7,323 nt of DNA, from the NCBI GenBank assembly GCA_023441845.1, contig JAEZNF010000313.1, positions 1-7,323 on the forward strand, written 5' to 3'. The notes under the pieces were generated by a model. The model was not told where the DNA came from. It saw nothing but the letters and a program-made list of their open reading frames with translations, and made no database searches. Below are positions 1-5,347 of the stretch, in pieces. Made by a program: the position numbers and the translations under genes. The stretch's first letter is position 1, and every line of letters starts with the position of its first letter. Source of the DNA: Bacillota bacterium (GTDB taxonomy: Bacteria > Bacillota > Clostridia > Acetivibrionales > DSM-2933).

Positions 1-68
1 ATAGAAGCCTGGCCTCTCTCAACCTCAACTTCATAGTTCTTTCCATTTATAGTAACAATGTATTTCAT
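1..68 (-). CDS. Biotin carrier (biotin/lipoyl attachment) protein, N-terminal fragment
   Basis: Only the first 22 codons are in the window, reading MKYIVTINGKNYEVEVERGQ and on; the rest runs off the left edge. This start is typical of small biotin carboxyl carrier proteins of the decarboxylase gamma / BCCP type, where a short beta strand, K-Y-x-V-T-I-N-G, leads into a linker or the biotinyl domain. The start at 68 is supported by an AAGGGGAT ribosome binding site about 8 bases upstream; the nearer upstream ATG is followed at once by a stop. It lies 33 bases after the OadG-like gene and 3' of the carboxyltransferase gene. It would therefore carry the carboxylated biotin between the carboxyltransferase and the membrane decarboxylase. 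The biotinylated Lys (A/V-M-K-M motif) is outside the window, so the assignment rests on the N-terminus and context. Confidence 0.75.
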   Translation of the reverse strand, partial: MKYIVTINGKNYEVEVERGQAS

Positions 69-101
69 ATCATCTATCCCCTTAAACAAATATTTTCAGC
101 A

Positions 102-446
102 TTAGCTGTCAAGTAGTCTAATAGACTTAAACTGCAGCTGTGAAAGCGGAATTTTTGATTCATCACTTACAATGGCCATAATCATGGCAGCCGTTTTTTC
201 ATCGACACCTATAAGCTTTAACTCTCCTGTTGATAATTCCGAATCACCTGTTGAAACATCAGCTGTATTTGAATTTTCATTTGACATTTCAGAGGGAACA
301 TTCACACGTGTCCGTTTCCCAACTATTTTTCTTATAATAAACGACTGGAATTTCACAAGAAAACTTAACGATATAAGCACAAAAAACACTACACTTATAC
401 CAAACAGAGATACCAGCAAACTATCCGTTATTGACATAAACACCAT
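102..446 (-). CDS. oadG: OadG-family small membrane subunit of a sodium-pumping decarboxylase (gamma chain)
   Basis: This 114-residue protein has one N-terminal membrane helix (about residues 9-33, LLVSLFGISVVFFVLISLSF), a polar low-complexity linker (about 44-75) and a conserved-looking C-terminal segment (about 76-112, with LIGVDEKTAAMIMAIVSDES). This is the layout of OadG / sodium pump decarboxylase gamma subunits, which by family knowledge help assemble the alpha and beta subunits at the membrane. It begins 3 bases after the stop of the carboxyltransferase gene, so the two are co-transcribed and probably translationally coupled. Two starts are possible: ATG at 446, with AAAGGTG upstream inside the end of the previous gene, and ATG at 437 (MSITDS), with AAGGATGG upstream. 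The second has the more usual N-terminus. Function by homology is fairly certain; the true substrate of the complex is not. Confidence 0.85.
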   Translation of the reverse strand: MVFMSITDSLLVSLFGISVVFFVLISLSFLVKFQSFIIRKIVGKRTRVNVPSEMSNENSNTADVSTGDSELSTGELKLIGVDEKTAAMIMAIVSDESKIPLSQLQFKSIRLLDS

Positions 447-449
447 CCT

Positions 450-1826
450 TTACACCTTTACAATAGTATAACTGACCTTCGATGCTTTTTGTTCTTCTCT
501 CTCCTTAAAGAATTTTTCAGCAATCTGAGGAAAGAGAATACAAGAAAGAACATCCCCGTCATTTTTAGCCATGCTTGAAATCTGCTTTTTTATTTTATCA
601 AACTCAGGAGCCAAAGTATCGGCAAACCTTGTAGTAATTGGTTTTTCGTCTCCCAAAACTTTTTTGACAAGTTCCTTATCAACTTCTCCGGGGGCCATAC
701 CGTATTCACCTTTCAAATAAGCCTTTACTTCCTTTGAAACACGTTTATAGCGTTCACCCACCAATACATTGGTAGCTGCCTGTACACCTACCATCTGACT
801 CATAGGTGTAACAAGAGGCGGATAACCAAGGTCTTTCCTTACCCTGGGTGTCTCCATAAGAACTTCATCAAGCTTATCCAAAGAATTTTGCTGTTTCAGT
901 TGAGCAATAAGGTTTGACAGCATTCCACCCGGTACCTGATACACCAGCGCATCTGTTTCTGTCCCAAGCACATAGGGATCAAGCTGCCCGCACTGTATAA
1001 ACTTTTCCTTTACAGGTTTAAAGAAATCATTGATTTCTTTAAGTGCCTTCTCCTGAAGTCCAGTTTCATATCCCAACTGCTTTAATGCGTAATTCAGTGT
1101 TTCGGTGGCAGGTTGTGAGGTACCTCCTGAAAAAGAGGAAATCGCCGTATCAATGCCGTCACACCCGGCCTCTGCTGCTTTTATATAGGTTATCGGCCCA
1201 AGGCCGGTAGTTGAATGAGTATGCAAAAATACAGGTTTCTTAACATTTTGCTTTAAGGCTTTGACAAGGTCATAAGCTTCCTTAGGCCCCATTATTCCTG
1301 CCATATCTTTTATACAAATCGAATGGACTCCCATTTCTTCCAAGCGTTTGCCCAGTTTTACATAACTGTCAAGATTGTGTATGGGGCTGGTAGTATAGCA
1401 TATAGTGCCCTGTGCATGTCCGCCTCGTTTTATAGTCTCATCTACAGCCACTTCTATGTTTCTAAAATCATTTAGGGCATCAAATATCCTGAAAATATCC
1501 ATTCCTTTATCAATCGAATATGCAACAAATTTCCTTACCACATCATCGGGATAATGCTTGTAACCTAAGATATTCTGACCTCTAAGCAACATTTGCAGTT
1601 TGGTTTTGGTGACCTTTGCTTTAATCTTTTTCAGCCTTTCCCACGGGTCTTCATTCAGATACCTGAGACATGAATCAAAAGTAGCCCCTCCCCAACATTC
1701 CAGAGAGTAATACCCTGCATTATCCAGTGTTTCAAGAATTCCTTCAAAATCTGAAAATGGCATTCTTGTGGCTATCAAAGACTGATTGGCATCACGTACT
1801 ACTGTTTCGGTAATATTTACTTTCAT
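450..1826 (-). CDS. oadA: Biotin-dependent carboxyltransferase subunit (oxaloacetate decarboxylase alpha / pyruvate carboxylase subunit B / transcarboxylase 5S type)
   Basis: This 458-residue protein is a TIM-barrel carboxyltransferase that moves CO2 between a 2-oxo acid (oxaloacetate/pyruvate) and biotin. Recognisable segments are RDANQSLIATRM (11-22), ECWGGATFDSCLRYLNEDPW (43-62), MLLRGQN (79-85), CIKDMAG (171-177), LHTHSTTG (201-208) and SGGTSQPATE (233-242). By analogy with pyruvate carboxylase, the metal ligands would be D12, carbamylated K173, H202 and H204, and T236 the catalytic threonine. The C-terminal helical part contains the family's PGGMLSN and PRVRKDLGYPPLVTP motifs. There is no C-terminal biotin domain; a separate carrier gene follows two genes on. 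The start has a strong AAAGGAGAGG site 7 bases upstream. One oddity is Asn14, where many relatives have His (RDAHQS). It heads the operon with oadG and the carrier. An anabolic pyruvate carboxylase role cannot be excluded, but OadG favours a membrane decarboxylase. Confidence 0.92.
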   Translation of the reverse strand: MKVNITETVVRDANQSLIATRMPFSDFEGILETLDNAGYYSLECWGGATFDSCLRYLNEDPWERLKKIKAKVTKTKLQMLLRGQNILGYKHYPDDVVRKFVAYSIDKGMDIFRIFDALNDFRNIEVAVDETIKRGGHAQGTICYTTSPIHNLDSYVKLGKRLEEMGVHSICIKDMAGIMGPKEAYDLVKALKQNVKKPVFLHTHSTTGLGPITYIKAAEAGCDGIDTAISSFSGGTSQPATETLNYALKQLGYETGLQEKALKEINDFFKPVKEKFIQCGQLDPYVLGTETDALVYQVPGGMLSNLIAQLKQQNSLDKLDEVLMETPRVRKDLGYPPLVTPMSQMVGVQAATNVLVGERYKRVSKEVKAYLKGEYGMAPGEVDKELVKKVLGDEKPITTRFADTLAPEFDKIKKQISSMAKNDGDVLSCILFPQIAEKFFKEREEQKASKVSYTIVKV

Positions 1827-1867
1827 ACACTGACCTCTCCTTTTCGATTATCATAAAAATAAAATCT

Positions 1868-1945
1868 AAAAATAAAAAAAGACATAGAACTATTTTCAAA
1901 GCTCTCCACCCAAAAAGCTTAATTTCTTGAAAACAGTATCCTGTC
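1868..1945 (-). terminator. Terminator-like hairpin with U-tract in the decarboxylase operon leader (putative attenuator)
   Basis: Read on the minus strand, ACTGTTTTCA (1937-1928) pairs with TGAAAATAGT (1898-1889), giving 10 pairs with one G-U. Above it AAGCT (1920-1916) pairs with AGCTT (1903-1899). At the base GACA (1945-1942) pairs with TGTC (1884-1881), with a few more pairs between. The stem ends directly before TTTTTTTATTTTT (1880-1868). It lies between the promoter at 1986-2014 and the gene start at 1826, so it is positioned to end transcription early. A competing fold is visible: GTAT...CC (about 1960-1951) can pair with GGATAC (1941-1936), taking up the 5' arm. The stem is AT-rich and has a 7-base bulge, so its strength is uncertain. 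No known riboswitch or T-box consensus was recognised. Confidence 0.5.
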
Positions 1946-1985
1946 CAACCGGAATAATACCATATCAAATTTTGCACATATCTAT

Positions 1986-2014
1986 AGTATAATTAAACAT
2001 CGAATAAAGGTCAA
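1986..2014 (-). promoter_or_regulatory. Sigma-A-type promoter of the decarboxylase operon
   Basis: On the minus strand, TTGACC (2014-2009) and TATACT (1991-1986) are separated by exactly 17 bases. This is a near-consensus housekeeping promoter. Transcription would start near 1979, giving a leader of about 150 nt before the carboxyltransferase start codon. The preceding gene on this strand ends in a strong terminator at 2242-2301, so the decarboxylase operon needs its own promoter. Confidence 0.75.
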
Positions 2015-2241
2015 CAAATAAAAAGCAGAAAATAATTTTGAATATTTGTGAAGCAAAGAGATACTGCATCGGCAATTTTCTATTTCTTATCACCTTTTTA
2101 TTTATACCAGCAAAAATGAAAAATTCATGGATTTTGTAAATGGTATTTTGTTTAATTGATTGTCAGTATATGCAAATCGGCTGCTTTACCCGGCTAATTT
2201 CTCCATAGATACACTTTTCTGCTCCTCGTTATATTGATTAT
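2015..2241. other. Intergenic stretch with no recognisable gene
   Basis: Between the protease terminator and the decarboxylase promoter lie 227 AT-rich bases with no supported coding region on either strand. The minus strand has an ATG with GAGGAG upstream (start near 2206) that closes after six codons, which I do not call a gene. A weak imperfect inverted repeat lies at 2104-2146. No tRNA, known riboswitch or CRISPR-like repeat was recognised. Together with the leader and terminator it makes up the 481-base gap between coding regions. Confidence 0.5.
2104..2146. repeat. Imperfect AT-rich inverted repeat
   Basis: On the plus strand ATACCA (2104-2109), CAAAA (2111-2115) and ATGAA (2116-2120) can pair in order with TGGTAT (2141-2146), TTTTG (2132-2136) and TTCAT (2124-2128). 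This gives about 16 pairs, interrupted by small bulges around an AAA loop. On the plus strand it is followed by TTTGTTTAATT, so it could act as a weak terminator for plus-strand transcripts. No plus-strand gene is seen here, so the role is unknown, and AT-rich DNA forms such pairings by chance fairly often. Confidence 0.3.
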
Positions 2242-2301
2242 CGTAAAAGCACAAAGAATAAAAGCATCCATAAGGATGCTTTTATTCTTTGTGCTTTTAC
2301 G
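2242..2301 (-). terminator. Transcription terminator of the M4 protease gene, a perfect 28-bp inverted repeat
   Basis: The arms at 2242-2269 and 2274-2301 are perfect reverse complements of 28 bases around the 4-base loop ATAA. On the minus strand the inner GCATCC/GGATGC stem is followed by TTTTATTCTTT, the usual intrinsic terminator shape. Because the whole element is symmetric, the same stem and U-tract appear on the plus strand, so it should work in both directions. It begins 6 bases after the stop codon of the protease gene and separates it from the decarboxylase operon. Confidence 0.88.
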
Positions 2302-2307
2302 GATAAA

Positions 2308-4971
2308 TTATGGTCCTACAGTAACCACATTGCTATATTCCGATATTCTATCTCCATTAGAATCTATTTGTGCTACATAAAAATCACGTCTACCGTCTAA
2401 AAATGAAACAAGCCCTGATGTATTTGTTGTTTCCAAGACTTTTTCAAGCGGATCTGTTGAACCGGTGAGCTTGCTGTATATGGCATAAGTTGCTCCCGGT
2501 ATGCTATCCCAGCCTAATCGAGCTATAGTAAGAGCTTGTTGGGTAATTACCAGATTCTGAGGAGCAGCATAGTATTGGGCAGTAACCGGATTGCTGAAAT
2601 CCGAAATTCTATATCCGTCAGAATCTACCTGTGCTACGTAGAAATCATAGCTGCCGTTTGGAACGGGAACCGAACATGATGTATATGTTGTTCCCCAGAC
2701 TTTAACGGGTGTACCTGTCGATCCGGTAGATTTACAATATACAGCATAACTTGCTCCTGATGTACCGGCCCAGCTTAATTGGAGCGATGATAGAACCTGT
2801 TGGGCAATTATAAGGTTTTGAGGAGCAGTTAAATAGTACTCGACAGTAACCGGATTGCTGTAATTTGTGAATCTGGTGAAATCATAATCTATTTTCGCTA
2901 CATAATAATCATACTTTCCCGGGATAGTGTTAATAGTGCAATATGCATTCATTGCCATACCGGCTAAAGTATAATCTTCCGATGATCCGGTATGCCTTCT
3001 ATATAATATATATAAATAGCCGTCTGATATGCCATCCCAACTGAAGCTGACAGATGAACCATCCATACCGGTCATTGTAAAGTTTTCAAGTGCGTTTGCG
3101 TAGGCAGAAACGGTAACTGCATTGCTATAGCCCGAGATTCTGTTTCCGTTAGAATCCACTTTTGCCACATAAAAGTCACAATTGCCGTAAAGAGTCTGGA
3201 CAGTGCATGTAGAGCCGGTTGTTTCACATAATTTAACAAGATTATTACCGATACCTCTTCTATATATTCCATAGGTGTCTCCTGACGTACCGGTCCAGCT
3301 AAACTGGACTGTTTGACCGTTTAAGCCGGTCATAACAAAGTTTTGCGGAGCATCGGGCAGTAAGCGTACCGCAGCAAAAGCATCGTTAACAGTCTGAACT
3401 TCCTGGCTTCCTGCTCCATATGCCAATTCTGCGGCATTAGCAACAATCGCTGCAAATTGTGTGAAGTTCGTATTATTACAAAGGTAGCCGTCATCTATGG
3501 CATTATAAAAAATATTTGCAAGTTTGGTATATCCAATTCCTGTTACCGTTTTGTTATTATGAGTACCACCTTCCGCAATAAGATATGCAGCTTTTGTAAT
3601 AACCCCGCCACCACTATGAGAACCAGATTTATTAGTTATGTAATCATCGTAGTCATCAATATCAGGATTAGCACAATCTCTGATTATAGTTCCTGAATCT
3701 TCCCCGTTAGTCCAGTCAAAGCTGCCCTCGCTCGGGATATAGTATTCACAAATCATTCCGAATACATCTGCCAGACCCTCGTGTAATGAACCGGTTTCCG
3801 AATAGTTTATGGAATAATCGGTTAGGCCTTCTGAAAATAACATACCATGAGTGAATTCATGTCCTACAACATCCAGGCAGCAGGCCAAACTTCTGCCTGC
3901 ATCGCCATGTCCGACAGGAAAACGTGCATAATTCGTAGAACCATATGCATTGCACTCTGTGCCAGATTCGTCAATAAACAAATTGAATCTGGAACCGTTA
4001 TTATCGTTGCCATTCCTTCCGAAGGTATCATTAAAGAACTTTAAAACGTTGGTCATATTATGATGTGCATCGACGGCATCTTGTTGATAGTTACTTGATG
4101 TGCCGGAGTTAAAAAAGTTATCAGGTTCACTATATCTTGCCTGAAAAGGGTCAGTGTAGTTTTTAGTCCAAACATTCTCAACTGTATTGTCCAGATAGTA
4201 GGTACCGTTATCATCATAAACCATCTTTAAATTTTGCTTTACTGTTCCAAACTGACCAATACCCGATCCTACAGCAGGTTGCTCGGAAGCGGCTATTTGA
4301 CTGAATAAGTTTATAACAGACAGACTATTTGCATCAACATAGTAAGTATAAATGCCATAACTCGGCTTATTATAGCTTATGCTTACTTTATAGGAATAGA
4401 CATATTTACCTTTTACGGGATAAAGAACAAGTTCAAATTGGGGATTTCCGATGTATTCCGGCTTAAAGCCCAGGTGCTTTTCTACTGCACTTAAAACATC
4501 CTGTTCCGAATTCTTTATAGAACTTTGGGATGAGGCCAGTTTGTTTTCTATATCTTCAACGGTACTTCCTACTATACATTCAATTACACCCTCATCATTA
4601 ACATGAAAGTTTTGATCTGTTCCATATACAGGTACACCATTGTATGTCTGTGTTGTTTTAACAACAGTTCTGCCCTTGGAATTTTTAAATTGTTTATCTT
4701 TTTTAAACTTCTTATCCTTCTTCGATTCCTTTGATAACTTCTTTTCGGTATCGGGTAAAAAAGCCTTATTGTAATTTTTTTCAACAATCTTCTCGGGTGA
4801 TAATTTTGATTTCTCTGTCAATTTTCCTGATATAAACCCGGATTTGTGATTAAATGATGATATTTCAGGAACAAAACCTTCGTTTTGTTGCGCAGCAAAT
4901 GCCGGTACTATACTACTTGCAACAATTCCGGCCGACAATACAATAGAACATAATCTCATTCTATTTTTCAT
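2308..4971 (-). CDS. Secreted M4-family (thermolysin-like) zinc metalloprotease with four C-terminal FN3-like repeats
   Basis: This is a complete 887-residue preproprotein that should hydrolyse peptide bonds outside the cell. Residues 1-27 are a signal peptide (MKNRMR, hydrophobic core, AFA-AQ cleavage). About 57-135 is an FTP-type propeptide (TQTYNGVPVYGTDQNFHVN) with a Lys-rich insert at 77-99, and about 150-222 is PepSY-like. The mature M4 domain spans about 231-537. It contains NAYG (341-344), the zinc motif HEFTH (371-375; ligands H371 and H375, general base E372), SLHEGLAD (395-402; third ligand E398, D402) and the catalytic His in SHSGGG (H452). Four repeats of about 85 residues follow (541-887) with FN3-like features (APQNL, LSW, YVA.VDS.G, YSN.VTV). 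The start has GGAGATGG about 5-8 bases upstream. Oddities are Asn447 five residues before H452, where thermolysin has Asp226, and a three-residue longer HEFTH-to-Glu spacing. It is probably monocistronic, with its own promoter and terminator. Confidence 0.93.
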   Translation of the reverse strand: MKNRMRLCSIVLSAGIVASSIVPAFAAQQNEGFVPEISSFNHKSGFISGKLTEKSKLSPEKIVEKNYNKAFLPDTEKKLSKESKKDKKFKKDKQFKNSKGRTVVKTTQTYNGVPVYGTDQNFHVNDEGVIECIVGSTVEDIENKLASSQSSIKNSEQDVLSAVEKHLGFKPEYIGNPQFELVLYPVKGKYVYSYKVSISYNKPSYGIYTYYVDANSLSVINLFSQIAASEQPAVGSGIGQFGTVKQNLKMVYDDNGTYYLDNTVENVWTKNYTDPFQARYSEPDNFFNSGTSSNYQQDAVDAHHNMTNVLKFFNDTFGRNGNDNNGSRFNLFIDESGTECNAYGSTNYARFPVGHGDAGRSLACCLDVVGHEFTHGMLFSEGLTDYSINYSETGSLHEGLADVFGMICEYYIPSEGSFDWTNGEDSGTIIRDCANPDIDDYDDYITNKSGSHSGGGVITKAAYLIAEGGTHNNKTVTGIGYTKLANIFYNAIDDGYLCNNTNFTQFAAIVANAAELAYGAGSQEVQTVNDAFAAVRLLPDAPQNFVMTGLNGQTVQFSWTGTSGDTYGIYRRGIGNNLVKLCETTGSTCTVQTLYGNCDFYVAKVDSNGNRISGYSNAVTVSAYANALENFTMTGMDGSSVSFSWDGISDGYLYILYRRHTGSSEDYTLAGMAMNAYCTINTIPGKYDYYVAKIDYDFTRFTNYSNPVTVEYYLTAPQNLIIAQQVLSSLQLSWAGTSGASYAVYCKSTGSTGTPVKVWGTTYTSCSVPVPNGSYDFYVAQVDSDGYRISDFSNPVTAQYYAAPQNLVITQQALTIARLGWDSIPGATYAIYSKLTGSTDPLEKVLETTNTSGLVSFLDGRRDFYVAQIDSNGDRISEYSNVVTVGP
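2311..3351 (-). repeat. Four tandem FN3-like domain repeats at the protease C-terminus
   Basis: The units cover about 3351-3100, 3099-2827, 2826-2566 and 2565-2311 (residues 541-624, 625-715, 716-802 and 803-887). Each begins with an A-x-x-N-[FL] stretch (APQNF, ALENF, APQNL, APQNL), has an SW or GW core position, an IYRR/VYCK/IYSK strand, then Y-V-A-[KQ]-[VI]-D and YSN/FSN-x-VTV. The protein repeat is clear, while the DNA copies have diverged. The domains probably aid binding to a substrate or the cell surface, as FN3-like tails of extracellular clostridial enzymes are thought to do; the ligand cannot be told from sequence. Confidence 0.8.
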
Positions 4972-5034
4972 TTATACCATCTCCATTCAGTAGTTTTTGT
5001 AATAAATCCAAATCATCATATATTGCGGTATATC

Positions 5035-5052
5035 AATGTATGCGCATACATT
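5035..5052. promoter_or_regulatory. 18-bp perfect palindrome near the protease transcription start
   Basis: AATGTATGCGCATACATT is its own reverse complement over all 18 bases. If transcription starts about 7 bases past the -10 box at 5062-5067, the palindrome covers roughly +3 to +20. That is a common place for a dimeric repressor to bind. It has almost no loop, so an RNA hairpin would be poor, and a DNA operator is the likelier role. The binding protein is unknown. Confidence 0.55.
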
Positions 5053-5061
5053 ACAGCTATC

Positions 5062-5090
5062 ATTATACACTAAATTCAAATTAGTGTATT
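5062..5090 (-). promoter_or_regulatory. Putative promoter of the M4 protease gene
   Basis: On the minus strand a consensus TATAAT (5067-5062) lies 17 bases after AATACA (5090-5085), which matches TTGACA in only three positions. The strong -10 with a weak -35 suggests a promoter needing an activator, or use of another sigma factor. The start would be near 5055, giving a leader of about 84 nt. Nothing upstream on the strand reads clearly into the gene. Confidence 0.6.
5065..5089. promoter_or_regulatory. 25-bp dyad overlapping the -35 to -10 region of the protease promoter
   Basis: ATACACTAA (5065-5073) and TTAGTGTAT (5081-5089) are perfect 9-base inverted arms around a 7-base spacer. One arm reaches into the -10 box, and the other covers most of the -35 hexamer. 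A protein bound here would block RNA polymerase, so this is a candidate operator. The arms differ from the palindrome at 5035-5052, so the two may bind different proteins. Confidence 0.5.
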
Positions 5091-5121
5091 GAAAAATGTT
5101 AAATATTTATTGAAAAAAGTT
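5087..5121 (-). promoter_or_regulatory. 21-bp-spaced direct repeat upstream of the protease promoter
   Basis: On the minus strand AACTTTTTTCAATA (5121-5108) is repeated as AACATTTTTCAATA (5100-5087). The copies match in 13 of 14 positions, and their starts are 21 bases, or two helical turns, apart. The nearer copy abuts and enters the weak -35 box. Same-face direct repeats next to a poor -35 are typical of activator sites, for example response-regulator sites. A small dyad, AAAGTT-N-AACTTT, overlaps the distal copy at 5115-5129. Confidence 0.42.
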
Positions 5122-5234
5122 GAACTTTTGTTAAATCAGGCGAACACTTCATTTACAGACATTTATGCCATACGAATTAAAATAATGACAATTCGGTAAC
5201 TCGTAACATCTTTTATTAGATATATCCCGTAGTT

Positions 5235-5261
5235 CAGGCCCAGTCAAGTCGACTGAGCCTG
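5235..5261 (-). repeat. Hairpin between the adhesin-like gene and the protease promoter
   Basis: On the minus strand CAGGCTCAGTC (5261-5251) pairs with GACTGGGCCTG (5245-5235) around GACTT. This makes 11 pairs, one of them G-U. On the plus strand that pair would be an A-C mismatch, so the fold suits a minus-strand transcript better. It lies about 90 bases after the stop of the BIG2 gene and may mark its transcript end, but no U-tract follows (AACTACGGG), so it is not a standard intrinsic terminator. Confidence 0.4.
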
Positions 5262-5301
5262 TTTGTGCTGCCATATTTTTTGAGTGCTCCGACCAAGAAC
5301 T

Positions 5302-5320
5302 GCCGGACAACTGCTCCGGC
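5302..5320 (-). repeat. Short GC-rich inverted repeat in the 3' region of the adhesin-like gene
   Basis: GCCGGA (5302-5307) and TCCGGC (5315-5320) form six GC-rich pairs around a 7-base loop, starting about 28 bases after the stop codon at 5348. No U-tract follows on the minus strand. It may stabilise the 3' end of the message or help the hairpin at 5235-5261. Apart from these two hairpins and the regulatory sites near 5035-5129, the gap 4972-5347 holds nothing I recognise. Confidence 0.3.
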
Positions 5321-5347
5321 TTTATTGGATATAACTCCTCAAACTGC

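Noticed and set aside
172..471. Plus-strand 99-codon frame opposite the OadG gene
   Set aside because: It is antisense to a clearly conserved gene, lacks a good ribosome binding site and has no recognisable domain.
1899..1920. GGGTGG in the leader hairpin loop, resembling part of a T-box sequence
   Set aside because: The rest of the T-box consensus (ACCGCG) and a stem I region are missing, the leader is too short, and the downstream genes are not of T-box type.
1792..1977. Minus-strand 61-codon frame starting with GTG at 1977, with three Trp codons early, possibly a leader peptide
   Set aside because: It has no ribosome binding site, begins at the inferred transcription start, encodes a Phe/Leu/Ile run only because it crosses the U-tract, and overlaps the carboxyltransferase start.
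2160..2206. GC-richer patch (AGCCGGGTAAAGCAGCCGA on the minus strand) considered as a c-di-GMP-type riboswitch remnant
   Set aside because: The conserved core of that riboswitch class is absent, and the patch lies downstream of a terminator with no gene directly following it.
3072..4787. Several 65-79-codon frames on both strands inside the protease gene
   Set aside because: They are out-of-frame or antisense to an intact protease with clear motifs, and none shows family features.
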